In this document: piece after piece, positions 45,847 to 58,800 of the stretch
Numbering within the stretch: position 1 is the first letter of the stretch
Layout: each line of letters begins with the position of its first letter
Source of the DNA: Bolinopsis microptera
Taxonomy: Eukaryota; Ctenophora; Tentaculata; Lobata; Bolinopsidae
Reading direction: 5' to 3'
Assembly (NCBI RefSeq): GCF_026151205.1
Contig: NC_087074.1
Coordinates: forward strand, 18,613,240 to 18,677,239
DNA length: 64,000 nucleotides
Position numbers and translations under genes: made by a program
The notes under the pieces: model-generated
The model's database searches: none
What the model saw: the letters and a program-made list of their open reading frames with translations, nothing else
Told to the model about the DNA's origin: nothing

Positions 45847-47037
45847 CGCTAAAATCGAATAGAACTGTGAACACTTAGTTATAAATATAACAATAGAAAT
45901 CAATTTCATAAAATTGTTGTAAGCATTGTCTTTCAACGACAAACCAACAAGCAGAGTCGTGCGACTTACGACATTTTCACATTTACAGTTTTACAATTTT
46001 CTATGATATGTGATGGTAGTTGGAGCAGTTGGGGCAGTATGAGCATTTTCTGGGAACTAATTTGCCACAAGCATTTCCGTGCAGGAAAGTGTAATATTAT
46101 ATTGACTTAATGAGAAACACAACCTACAATTCATGTGAAAATTGGAGGGTGTGTTGGTTATTTTGGGGAAAAAACTCAACGTGGACCGTAAATTTCTCCA
46201 TCTGCAACTTTGTTCATGTTGCTAACCTATCCGAACAATTAGTATTTGACTTTCTCTAATGCTTTTTCACTCAAATGTACGCAGCATATTCGCGGTGCAT
46301 CATTTGAGAGCTAATTCATTAAGAAAATGTGATAGCTGAACATCACTTTGTCGCCATACTGCTCTATAAAATACCACATATCTTAGAATTAGTTAATCCA
46401 AATAGTTCAACCTTATCAATATATCAAGTGATGGAGTAGTTCGCTGTTTATTAGTCTCATGATTGAAATACTGAAAGTTTGATAATATCCGGTTGTCTCT
46501 TCCAACCGGATATTATCCAACTATCAGTACTTATCAATATAATAAAACATATTTCCACCAATTATAAGAATACGTTTGGCTGACCCTTTTGCATTTTTAT
46601 TGCCAACGCCCTCGTGCGGGAATGTGTTCTCCATAGTCCCAGGAACCACCCAAACAATTTTAAAAGTAGATAGCAAATTAGTTCCCAGATTGTTCTATAT
46701 TTATGCTTATTGTCCCTCACTATAATAGGTATGAGGTATGAGGTATACATATTTCAGTACCACTAGACAGTAGACTGGAGGTCGACAATTAAATGAACAT
46801 AATATTTATATTACTTTACAAAATAAAGAGGTGATCATAATGAAAACTTTACCCTCAACATAGGAAACAGCATTCCGGGACTGCGAAAATCGAACAGAAT
46901 TGTGAATATTGCTTAATTATGAAAATAGAAATCAATTTCAGACCATTATTTCAAACATTCTCTCACCACGACAAACCGACAAGCAGAGTCGTGCGCCTTA
47001 CGACATTATCACATTTATATTTTTATAATTTATGATT
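45847..47037. repeat. Pair of about 160-bp direct repeats 1 kb apart
   Basis: 45847-46007 and 46882-47037 align along their length (aaaatcgaa.agaa.tgtgaa; tagaaatcaatttca; acgacaaacc.acaagcagag; gtcgtgcg.cttacgacatt). The copies are diverged. Between them lie an inverted 17-bp pair (46049-46065 and 46673-46689) and a hairpin (46469-46529). No coding region was found between the copies. Confidence 0.65.
46469..46529. repeat. Hairpin with a 27-bp stem
   Basis: Arms 46469-46495 and 46503-46529 are complementary with two mismatches, 7-base loop; the inner 15 bp (GATAATATCCGGTTG) is perfect. Confidence 0.8.
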
Positions 47038-48532
47038 TTGTGTTCATTTTAATAGATCATAGTATTGTTATATGAAATTTGAATCTTTTCTCAGAATGAA
47101 GTTCAAGGTCAGGGTCTCATAAAAAGGAAGAAATTGAACTTGGGGGAAAGCAAGGTTGAAGATAGTGCAAGTCATTAAGCGTCTCGTATATCAAGTTGCA
47201 AACAAATCTACAAACACACAAACAACCCTACAAACAAACCAATTCACAAGGGTAGGTTTTCTCTCTGCGGTTACTGATTGAATTAAGATATATTGTATAA
47301 TATATAACATTGAACAGTGGCGACTGATATAGGACTAATTCATTGTTATCACACTGTCCCATCTCTAATTAATGCCGACATTGTAACCAATAAACACATT
47401 TAACATTTGAATCACAAAAGAGTTATCCGCTCAGATTTGGTTTCCCTTCAGCCTTGCAAAGTAGAATTACTCACGGGGGTTGCAGTCCCATGCCCATGCA
47501 GTACTTCATGGTACTTCATGGTACTCAACAAAATCAGATCTTGTTCCAATCCATTGTCCCTCAAACTCTTTCCCTGCGACCCTGAAATAGACAACATTGT
47601 TGAGCTGGAAACTGAGCCAATCTGGGAATAGAAAAGCTAGGTTCGTTTTAGGTTTTTATATTAAAATCGCGTAAGAAATTCGGTCGGTCAACTGTGGTTT
47701 TGTTTAAATATAGGGGAGACAACAGTTTTTCTTTAATATAGCGGGAGATTATTATTTAGACACTATTTAATATTACGGGAGACTGAGGAGAGATATCAGT
47801 TTGACAGGTCCCTATTCATTAACTGATCGTGAAGTTATATCAACTAAAGACAAAACGTGCGGGGTTATATTAACTGCCATCAGTCAATCAGTTGTCGCGT
47901 CTCATAATAGTAAAACCTTGTCTGGAACAACAACACGTTCATAAGATCACAATAAACCAGCGCCCTGCGCCAGGCTCCAATATCCCACTGACGGTTACTA
48001 CATAAGGGTTAGATAAAGCTAGACAAAATACTTTCTAGTGCTTCACCTCGCTTAGTTCTACAACATCTTAAAACATAGCACTATGAGGATGCAGTAAGAG
48101 ATGTGAAGATTAGAATAAACTCGATGAGTTTAATGCGAGTTTTTTGAAGACAGTGGCCTGTTTGCTAAAAGGGTCACGTGTTTGTGTAGGGACGTTGTGT
48201 GGGACTGGAACCTACCTCAGGGCACCACGTCATTATGTGCCTCGCCGGGCTAAAGTAGTGGATGACCTTGCTGTACGGCAAGTTAAACAAGGATCTGAAA
48301 CTACTAGGTTCCGTACAGACTCAACTCTGCACCCGTGTCAATATGTTCATTATATGCAAGCCTCTTGATTTATTATACTTGTAAATATGTAGGTTTAATG
48401 TTTAATGTGTATAAAAGCATAATTAAGCTATGCTGGCCGTCGGGTTTGTATTTTTAATTAATGAACCGATTTTACTTAATTGCGCTCCGATTATGCAGTA
48501 ATTATATAATATGATTGCTCCACTGGCATATA
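47038..48532. other. AT-rich sequence, no gene recognised
   Basis: Only short open frames without protein features. There is a minor tandem step cagtacttcatggtacttcatggtac near 47500. Confidence 0.3.
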
Positions 48533-48672
48533 GGATATAACTTATATAACTTATATAACTTATATAACTTATATAACTTATATAACTTATATAACTTATA
48601 TAACTTATATAACTTATATAACTTATATAACTTATATAACTTATATAACTTATATAACTTATATAGGATATA
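48533..48672. repeat. 9-bp microsatellite (ataacttat)n
   Basis: About 14 uninterrupted copies. The minus-strand Ile-Ser-Tyr repeat frame is a by-product. Confidence 0.97.
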
Positions 48673-50980
48673 ACTTCAATAGCAGTCGGCACTCAATATA
48701 AGCAATTAAAATTGTTCACTAATTTTCTAATTTATTTTTTATTTGAGGAACAATTAATTAAGGTACTGTAGGGTTACATCATAACATTGGTTACTGATTG
48801 TAAGTTAGGTTAAATGATAAAGAAACAATAAATGAAGGTGATGATGATAGTAAAGCTAGCCCTAGTGTAAGACCTTAGGTTTCGTATGTGGTGTGGTTTG
48901 GAATGTTCACGTTAAAAAAAGACGGAAAAATATTTGGAGGTAAAAATTTGGTCGAATTAGAGAGAAACCCCAAAAAGATTTGATAACGTGTGGAACTGAC
49001 ATGTGCCAACGCAGACCAATAAAAAACAGAGAGGGCAGGGGAAAAAGGTGAAGAAGTTTCAGTAGAAGTTTGAAAAAATAGCTAATTAAACGGTATGATA
49101 ATTCCTTATCGATCATCCTGCCCTCTTTCTGGACCAATCTGCTAGTAATTTATTTGAACTAAAATTATCGTGCTGACGTAATTTGAACGTGCGCCTGTAA
49201 TATTTTAACAAAATAAAATACTAAACACTTGTTTGACATAGGGATGAAAATGATTTATCAGCTATACGAATAATCACCAATATTTTCCATAATATTGTCA
49301 GCATATCCTAGTTCCCTGGTTTTAACACTAAAATTGTCCGCCAGCCACAGGTAGACGAACGCCGCGCGCACGTGTACCCACGTGACATGCCCACGTGCAG
49401 TCACGTGACGCGCGACATGTGGTCACGAGACCGAGCATCCTGTCACGTGACGTGGTGAAAATGGTAGAGATCTCGTTATCAGTTTCAAATAATTTAACAT
49501 CATTAAGGCTACTGGTTGTCATCTTGACACGGCTCCCCAACACAGCCCAGTTCCGTCAGGTTATTGTGTGACTCGTATCTCTCCCTCTCGCAGGCAGCAA
49601 TTATTTTTAATGCCTCCTTACTCCTTACTCCTTACTCCTTACATTTGCTCCTTACATTTGCTATAACAACGCCCAACACCATTCCTACAAGACCTCCTAA
49701 TAAGCTTTTAGAGTGTTTGAAAATTTGAATTATCCCATTTTGTAATTAGAAACTAAATAAGGGCATTAGTTAAGCAGTTCGCAGTCCTGGTGGGTAAGTG
49801 TGAGTCAGTTAACTACTAGCACGCATACCTTGAGAGTTCACTTGAATCACGTTGATATCTGTTTAATTAAACTAAGAAATAGAAAATAACATGTAATACT
49901 CCCTTACATTACTACGCATTACGTCATATGTTTGAGTGTGAATACGGGTGGTACCTGCAATTATGTCATATAATACAGTTCCAAAATAAATCTTTTCTTT
50001 GTCACGCGTCACCCCATTTGCCAGTGAATAACGTTAAGTGAACTCAGATATCACTTTAAAGTACATTATTACTCATTTGGAGTCATCTCTTTCAGTTTTT
50101 TGCATTGGTCTGTACTTACTACTTATTGACATAGAATCAGTCCAATATCTCTCCCAAGCGATCTCGCAGAGAACCGCCCCTGCATGCTGAATATTGCCCG
50201 ACGAAGAGTCATTATTTCTCCGCGGATATAATATGTCAACCACTTAATAATACCACTTAATAATACCACTTACGCTTAGTTAAGTAACATCAGCATTCCC
50301 CATACTAAAGCTGTGTCTGCAGTGTGCCTGGGCTATAACGAATCAGGGAAGCAGGCAAAACGAATTGTGTACATCTATTTCAGGCGCACTCAAGCGTTGT
50401 ACGGACAAACCTCTAATTCACGCTGTTTTTAAATTTTGCGATGGGAGCTTTCACTTTAATTAATATAGACTCCAAAAGAATGGTTATTATATTATAGTAT
50501 TATAGGGTCGGCGTGTATTTTCTCAGTCGTGACTTAATTAATCAAATAGAGATTTAAAAGGTAAAAAGCTCGAGGAATGTTCCGTGGATAATTACTCAAT
50601 AATCACGATACAGTATCTTGCAAAGTTCAATGAAATTCATTTTTAACATCATATTTATTGAATTATGACAAATATTTTGGCGGGAGCTAAATGTCGGATC
50701 TCAGAGAACCGTTCCTACATTCCGTCATTAGATCGGTAACTTCCTACTTTCGTTAGTGCTTTATATGATAAGTCTTACATACTTTTTGATATTTCCTACT
50801 CAACCCTTTAGTCGGTATTATTATCTCACACTGAGAATGGCTACTCCCCTTCTTGTTGATCGTTCTGAATGTTTGTCATTGTTATGGGTTGTGTAAATAG
50901 TTTATGTGATTATTACACGCATACTTAACCACACAGAGCAGCAGAGCTTGCCAAATATTTGGAGACTTATCAATACCCAA
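48673..50980. other. Intergenic sequence with a CACGTG cluster
   Basis: AT-rich except for 49340-49460, where several CACGTG hexamers occur in about 90 bp in a GC-rich context (gcacgtgtacccacgtgaca, cagtcacgtgacgcgcgaca, tcctgtcacgtgacgtgg). An open frame on the minus strand (49328-49543) overlaps it but lacks recognisable features. ctccttact repeats lie at about 49610-49665. Confidence 0.4.
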
Positions 50981-50982
50981 TC

Positions 50983-52155
50983 AAAGAGCTGTATTCTAGT
51001 CACGTGACTCAAACTAACCGATCAGAGAGCGTTCCAAATGTTTCAGGATTGGTAATACCATCGCTGAAACATTTGGAACGCTCTCTGACCAAACACATCC
51101 CAATTCTTCAGGGTATCCACTTGGGTTTACACTTACCATTGGTATGTGTTAAACTATGTGGATACACTGGAAAATTGAGTTGTCCTTGATCGACGATTAT
51201 TGTTTAGAATAAACTTGATTTCTTATTTAGTTTTGACTACCGTTAAAGAAATTTCCTCGTCGACGTTTTGATAACAATGCGTATATTATATTAAGACGCA
51301 ATGAAACTATCGGACCACGATGTTTGGGGACTTGCCACCTCATGGCAACATTAAAATATATCGACTCTGTTACATCTGTTACTCTGTTACTCTGTTTCTC
51401 TGTTACTCTGTTACTCTGTTACATCGTTTCCTCAAATTAGTTGTTATATAGTAGTGTTGAAAGTATTTAAACTTATATAGTATATTATCTACGCACTGGG
51501 TACTTACTGACCATGTGAGCTATTCATTTGTGATCTAACTTATTTATAAACGCTACTATTATTAACAAATTACAAAAAGTCTGTCCCATTCTAGTTTCTC
51601 AACATGTCTGTGAATCTGATTAATTCCTATTAAACATTCCCCCCAAAAGGTTGACCTGTAAACTGAGCTGTAAGCTCTAGACCAGAGCTTTGTTGACCAC
51701 TAATGGACTAATACACCCAGATTTCTTGAAAGCTTTTAGCTCTGATAGATCAAGAGAGCTGGTGTTTAAAAGGACCTAGCTGTAAACCACTGCACAGTCA
51801 CACCCTTCACTACTCCCCTACTACTCCCCCACTAGTCACAGTAGTGGCACTACAGTAGACTCAGCAGAGCATTAAACCGAGACATTCCTAGCTACCGAGA
51901 CATTCCTCGCTACCGTGTTACATGTGAACCAGCTCCCCACTGCAACAGTTCCACATGCCCGGATATAACTTGAATCCAGCCCCCTGAATACCTGGTTATT
52001 CAAGGTATGCATGGTATGTGACCCGTCCTTCTACCACCTTCTATAACGTCATCCTGCAATCCCATTAATCACGCTCCAGGAACCACTGGGAGCTCACACT
52101 AACCAATCAGAGAGCTGTATTCCAGCCACGTGCCTCAAACCAACCTATCAGAGGG
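50983..52155. repeat. Dispersed ATCAGAG...CACGTG...CAAAC unit, two locations
   Basis: About 50985-51030 (tcaaagagctgtattctagt, cacgtgactcaaactaacc, atcagagag) and about 52097-52155 (aaccaatcagagagctgtat, tccagccacgtgcctcaaac, caacctatcagagg) share one unit of about 40 bp. A related form at 8150-8215 lies in intron 5 of the receptor (cacgtgacacaaaccaacct, atcagaac). A (ctgttactct)n run at about 51361-51426 is also in this interval. Confidence 0.6.
51022..51088. repeat. Perfect 25-bp hairpin
   Basis: 51022-51046 and 51064-51088 are exact inverted repeats separated by 17 bases (core GAGCGTTCCAAATGTTTCAG). Such a perfect stem is unusual outside transposon ends. Confidence 0.9.
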
Positions 52156-53625
52156 CCGGGTAACCACCCCTCCCAGATCAGGTTACTATGTCGTAATCAT
52201 GGGTATTGGCCCAGGGGTATGGGGGACAGGGGATATGAAGTTTTGGGCAAAAGCAATTTGTGATCAACAATCATAGTATGTATAGAAGAAGGGATCGCAT
52301 TATTGAGACATTTAATCGTTTCCTTAACCAGTGGGGGATTAGATAACACTTTAGAACATCTTCAGTGTGTTATTAAAGTAAGTATTATTACGCTCCCCTG
52401 GCCCCTTCAATTTACAAATATCCCACATATGTCATTTATATCCAGACTATCACTGAAACATGATGTAAGTCATTATCAAAAGATGATGTCAGCGGTGAGC
52501 CGTAATAATTGCTACAAGTCAAGGATATTTAGCCCGAGAGAGCATGACGTGCCCTTCTACTAATCAACCTGGTTAAATCCTAAGTCAAATCACACAGCTC
52601 TTGTGTTCCGATTGTGTTTATTTAGCCACAACACAATTATGGCGTGCTCCTTTGTTCAGTTTGTTTGACACTGTCACTAATACCATATATAGTTTCTATT
52701 ATAGTGCTACTACTGTGTACAACCTGCCCAATAATCACTGATTGTGAGCTACTACCTGTACTATAAGGTGGATCAGGGACACTGTGTTCAGTCTACAACC
52801 TGCTGCTCACTTTGACACACTATATATACAGATTGGTAACATACCCATCTTGTAGTGCACCAATCAAACAGTGGTGTTAAAGTCACGCGGGTGGAATAGT
52901 GCTATCTGATTGGGTAGTTGGCAATCTGCCCAGCTTGACCCCAGGGCTAGTTGAGCAATTATTTGTGATTATACTTTTTGTAGTCAAGGTTAAGGGTATG
53001 CACCGTAAATTTACATTTGGCACTAACGAAAGTGCTAAAAGTGATCGTTCATTGCTTCATAGCGTTCTAATGGTTCATTGCTTTCTACGCCCCAGTGCTA
53101 TTTGCTGTTTTTGCTGTGCTATGTTTGTTACAACTTGTTACTTAACCTAGTGCACATAGCACAATCAGTCTTTACTCTAGTCTATTCCTGAGTTAATAAA
53201 TGTGAATTGTAGTTTATTCATAGGAATAAAATTCTTTAAATTATTGTAGTGCTTAGTAGGGAGCTGTGATGCTCCCTACTAAACACTTCAATTAAATTAT
53301 GCCTGAAGTTTTTTCGTTGATTTATTTCAGGTATCACGCTATTATTAAATATATGTGAGAGAACTATATATAGTAAGGTATTTGCAGGCTTTTGAGCTAT
53401 AATTAGGGTGATAAAACGTGTCAACAGATTGTCTAGCTAAGTACTAGCCCCGCGCTCACTAGTGCGTGAAATTAGAATTTAATTAATTTAACGATAATAA
53501 TTAATTACATTAATTCAGTGCAGACTCAGTGCAGACAAACTATTTGTGGTATTTGATAGCTCCCCTTGTTTCAACTGTTCATGATACCCGGAGCCCAGTA
53601 AAGCTTTAACTATCTGCTTATCTGC
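52156..53625. other. Gene-poor sequence with one small hairpin
   Basis: No gene recognised. TTAGTAGGGAGC (53253-53264) and GCTCCCTACTAA (53271-53282) form a 12-bp stem, extended by AGTG/CACT. Confidence 0.4.
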
Positions 53626-53627
53626 TT

Positions 53628-53796
53628 TCACTGACTGGTCACTGACTGGTCACTGACTGGTCACTGACTGGTCACTGACTGGTCACTGACTGGTCACTGA
53701 CTGGTCACTGACTGGTCACTGACTGGTCACTGACTGGTCACTGACTGGTCACTGACTGGTCACTGACTGGTCACTGACTGGTCACTGACTGGTCAC
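53628..53796. repeat. 11-bp tandem repeat (tcactgactgg)
   Basis: About 15 near-perfect copies. Confidence 0.97.
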
Positions 53797-53964
53797 ACTA
53801 TCTATTATTAGATATTATTTCCAGAAACCATTAAAATCGATCATGTGATCCCGGTATTATACTTCATCACTCTCAGAGATTTAAACTATATCGTCTATTG
53901 CCCTTGGATAATAGCCATAGTCGTATGAATTCAAAACCCAGCGGAGCATTCAGCAGAGGCCAGA

Positions 53965-55790
53965 GACTACAGTTCAAGTCCTGCAACCCGAGACAGCAGA
54001 GATTACAGCTCAAGTCCAGTTACTCGAGACAGCAGAGATTACAGCTCAAGTCCAGTTACTCGAGACAGCAGAGACTGCAGCTCAAGTCCAGTTACTCGAG
54101 ACAGCAGTGACTACAGCTCAAGTCCAGTTACTCGAGACAGCAGAGATTACAGCTCAAGTCCAGTTACTTGAGACAGCAGAGATTACAGTTCAAGTCCAGT
54201 TACTCGAGACAGCAGAGATTACAGCTCAAGTCCAGTTACTCGAGACAGCAGAGATTACAGCTCAAGTCCAGTTACTCGAGACAGCAGAGATTACAGCTCA
54301 AGTCCAGTTACTCGAGACAGCAGAGACTACAGTTCAAGTCCAGTTACTCGAGACAGCAGTGATTACAGCTCAAGTCCAGTTACTCGAGACAGCAGAGACT
54401 GCAGCTCAAGTCCAGTTACTCGAGACAGCAGAGACTGCAGCTCAAGTCCAGTTACCCGAGACAGCAGAGACTACAGCTCGAGTCCAGTTACTTGAGACAG
54501 CAGAGATTACAGTTCAAGTCCAGTTACTCGAGACAGCAGAGATTACAGCTCAAGTCCAGTTACTCGAGACAGCAGAGATTACAGCTCAAGTCCAGTTACT
54601 CGAGACAGCAGAGATTACAGCTCAAGTCCAGTTACTCGAGACAGCAGTGATTACAGCTCAAGTCCAGTTACTCGAGACAGCAGAGACTGCAGCTCAAGTC
54701 CAGTTACTCGAGACAGCAGTGATTACAGTTCAAGTCCAGTTACTCGAGACAGCAGAGATTACAGCTCAAGTCCAGTTACTCGAGACAGCAGAGATTACAG
54801 CTCAAGTCCAGTTACTCTAGACAGCAGAGTCTACAGCTCAAGTCCAGTTACTCGAGACAGCAGAGATTACAGCTCAAGTCCAGTTACTCGAGACAGCAGA
54901 GATTACAGCTCAAGTCCAGTTACTCGAGACAGCAGTGATTACAGCTCAAGTCCAGTTACTCGAGACAGCAGAGACTGCAGCTCAAGTCCAGTTACTCGAG
55001 ACAGCAGTGATTACAGCTCAAGTCCAGTTACTCGAGACAGCAGAGACTGCAGCTCAAGTCCAGTTACTCGAGACAGCAGAGACTACAGCTCAAGTCCAGT
55101 TACTCGAGACAGCAGAGATTACAGCTCAAGTCCAGTTACCCTAGACAGCAGTGATTACAGCTCAAGTCCAGTTACTCGAGACAGCAGAGACTGCAGCTCA
55201 AGTCCAGTTACTCGAGACAGCAGTGATTACAGCTCAAGTCCAGTTACTCGAGACAGCAGAGACTGCAGCTCAAGTCCAGTTACTCGAGACAGCAGAGACT
55301 GCAGCTCAAGTCCAGTTACTCGAGACAGCAGAGACTACAGTCTACAGCTCAAGTCCAGTTACTCTAGACAGCAGAGACTGCAGCTCAAGTCCAGTTACTC
55401 TAGACAGCAGAGACTACAGCTCAAGTCCAGCTACTCGAGACAGCAGAGACTACAGCTCAAGTCCAGTTACCCGAGACAGCAGAGACTACAGTTCAAGTCC
55501 AGTTACTCGAGACAGCAGAGACTACAGCTCAAGTCCAGTTACTCGAGACAGCAGAGACTACAGCTCAAGTCCAGTTACCCGAGACAGCAGAGACTACAGC
55601 TCAAGTCCAGTTACTCGAGACAGCAGAGATTACAGCTCAAGTCCAGTTACTCGAGACAGCAGAGACTACAGCTCAAGTCCAGTTACTCGAGACAGCAGAG
55701 ACTACAGCTCAAGTCCAGTTACTCGAGACAGCAGAGACTGCAGCTCAAGTCCAGTTACTCGAGACAGCAGAGACTGCCCTCGTTACAATC
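53965..55790 (+). repeat. 36-bp minisatellite, about 50 units, open in all three frames
   Basis: Unit agcagagattacagctcaag followed by tccagttactcgagac. Because 36 is a multiple of three and the unit lacks stop codons, all three forward frames stay open for long stretches: as SRDYSSSPVTRD, ETAEITAQVQLL or QRLQLKSSYSRQ repeats. Frame SRDYSSSPVTRD looks most like a real disordered protein. It is cut by two ACT-TGA stops (about 54170 and 54490) and displaced by a 7-base insertion at about 55335, after which it runs to a stop at 55817-55819. Variant units (agtgattac, agactgcag) are interspersed in blocks. Either a non-coding satellite or a rapidly evolving coding repeat; the former is more likely. 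Confidence 0.9.
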
Positions 55791-55819
55791 CAGCAGAGAC
55801 TACCAACCTATTGAGATGA

Positions 55820-58800
55820 AGTGTTGAGAGTATTACTCGCTATTCTAATAAGACCAAATGCTGGCTGATATATACAGCACACGGTATACAGAGGAATCTA
55901 CACCTTCAGTTCCCTCTATAGTTTATACTAGTTCCTTGATTAACGTTGAAATATTCCCGATTACACCGAGTAGAATGTTAATTATTTCTCCACAGGTTCG
56001 CTTACCAACTCACCACTTTGTTGTATTTTGTTCAGTTATTTTGCAGTTATAGTTCCGCTGTTAATTGTAATTACGTGCAAGCTTACAAGGTCATCACTTC
56101 GCTACAGTTGCCTGCACGGTAACTTGCACGGCACTTGCTGAAAGAGCATCTGCGTGAACAATTGCATCGTGTTTGGAAGTGAACTAGATAGCAGATACAG
56201 CTTCATCACTGGTTACACTTACACGATTACACTTTTCCAAATTTGGCTGTCAAAAGCATCCGAAAGTCGGCGATTCTCTTTTGAATAAGTCTTGTGTCCG
56301 AATTTATGTAAATTTTCTTATTTTGCCGCAATGATTTCTTGGAACTGGAAGAAGTTGACAGGGTTTCCAGATCCCAGGGATTAGATGGATGTTTGGTCAC
56401 ACTATTGGAAGGACATCTGTAAACCAACTGCCAAACTGCACTCTGGATTCAAAAAGAATACCAGTTGCGGCTTCAGATCAGAGTTATTTGGTCGGATAGT
56501 CTCTTCAAGCTGCTCTCCTTCTCAGAGTTTGTTTGGCGACTGTTCTTTCAAAATTCCGGACATCGTGAAACGAAAGTCCCGTCAGAAACATGTGAGCTAA
56601 ATGTTGAAGGTGCAAGCTCTGCAACCTGCAGAAGTCCGAGCGCTTCTGTATTTGTAGGTTGTGAGGTACAGGTGTTTAGCTTTCCAACTCATCTTTAGTC
56701 CTCTCGGCACTTGCTCACCCACTTAGCTGCTCTATTACAGCCCACGCTTTAGTTGTGGTGCAGGCTCCAAGCTGGCCAGCTCACTAATACCTGTACCCGG
56801 CTGGGCTGCTCACCCAGGCTGGACTGCTCACTATAAGATCACTAACACGCCAGCGTGGTGTTCGTGACCGGGTATTGAGATCGTGACTGCTTTGCTGAGC
56901 ATTGTTCCTCCCCAGCCTTTCATTAACCGATCTGTAGCGCTGATTGTCGTCAAGTGGTTCAACTGCCCACCACTCACAGCCTCGGACCGAAGTCACGTGC
57001 TGGAATTCCACCATACACTGGCCAGGAACAATATCACGTGACAAGGATTAACCAGTCGGTCGAAACAGTCGAGATAGGCTCCGTTGGATGTGAACCCGAA
57101 AAAGGCGCTCAGTTTACCAAGTAATTGTTAAATTGCAGCAAATCTGTCACGAATGAGGCGGATATGTGTGGATTAAAAGAGTCATCCAGTTGTCATGACA
57201 ACTTATTACTGGTTAGTCTACTTCGCCCGTCAGTCTGCTTGTGAGCCTAATTTTAGAACACAAATATTTACAGGACCTAGGTTTAGTTCGTTAGTTAGAG
57301 ACCGTAATCGCTAGGACATATTTACAGGCCTTGTGTAAAGAACTAATAACTAGATCAAACAGGACAATTTAGGGTAATTTAAACAGAATGGTACCCTAAT
57401 TAGATAGCTTATTGCACAGTATCCCCCATATGTTTGCCGGATATTACAAGGGTTGAGATAGTCAGTGCGCATACAATGCTTCTTCATCCTGTGGGCTCAC
57501 AATGGTTACTGCCTGCTGATGCCGACCGCCTGTTGACTGCCTGCGGAGTATCATCCTCAAAGTAGCAGATCTCGGTAAAACTAAACAGACTCGTTCTTTT
57601 GTTGCGATTTTGGTCAAATCAGCAGCAGGGTTTGTACATATTTTACTAATTGATAATCTTTGACATTCTTTTAAAGTGGTCTTTTAGGCTCATCATTTGT
57701 AACTTATTGATCGCAGCTGAAGTTTGACAGACCCAACGCCGTTTAGCTTTTTCCAAGAATATTATCACATGTTCTTTTGCATATTTTAGTAATTGATGAT
57801 GTTTGTCATGCCTATAAAGAGATCTCCAGCCCTCATCATTTCTTACTAATACTATTGATCGCAGCTGGAGGTTGACACCCACCACTGTTTGCTTATACCG
57901 AAAGTCTCATTACACAACACTAAGTTTTAACATCACCTGGTTTTAATATTACCTGGTTTAAAACTCCAGTAAAATTCCTCTTTCTGTCCCTCTCATCGGA
58001 CGTATTTGCTACATCGGACGTATTTGCTCATCGGACGTATTTGCTACCCGACGTATTTGCGACAAATCTTGTGCAAGCTGACTATCAGTTGTCGCCGAGG
58101 GTTTAAATCGTACCGACGTCATCAATAAAACACGACGTGATGCCCAAATATGGGTATAATCGTCTAATTACTGTTATTACCGTCTAATTACTGTCCAATT
58201 ACCGCTGCTATCAGTCCAAAAGTTCTGCTGACCACCTAATTGGTCGGCTACTTACTGGTCAACATTGCTGATTGTTCGAGCTAAACCGTCATTAAAATAA
58301 CAATGGGTACTACTGGGCTGATCTGCATTTTCAGTAAATACTCGTCCCCAGCCCCACTGTCACTCATCACTTATCAGATATAGTATTTTGGAGTTATGTT
58401 ACATACTATTCCTATTCTATTTCTTAGTTCTTGGTTTTGTCTGCGATCGTTAACCGTAACATTAGAGTAGAGCTACTTAACCGATACTCATGACGTGTTC
58501 ATTATTTCTGGAGATCACTCCATCATCACCTTGACCATCCAAAAATTTTCATCTGATAATATCCAGAGTGGTATGGTTTTGACCATTTGGCCTGTTCAGG
58601 TTGCCATATTGATGTCTTTCTGAAGATAACGCTGAGCACATACTTTAACTTTGAGTAATGTATTCCCTGATCCCTCGCATTGTTCTTTAGAAAGTTAATC
58701 ATCAAACTAATTCATGTACTATTTTATGTGCGGTTTGCATATTTATACTATGTGTATTTTCTCATCCAAATTCAAAATTTGATAATTCAAGAAATTGTTA

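Noticed and set aside
48423-48692. Minus-strand Ile-Ser-Tyr repeat frame
   Set aside because: By-product of the 9-bp microsatellite.
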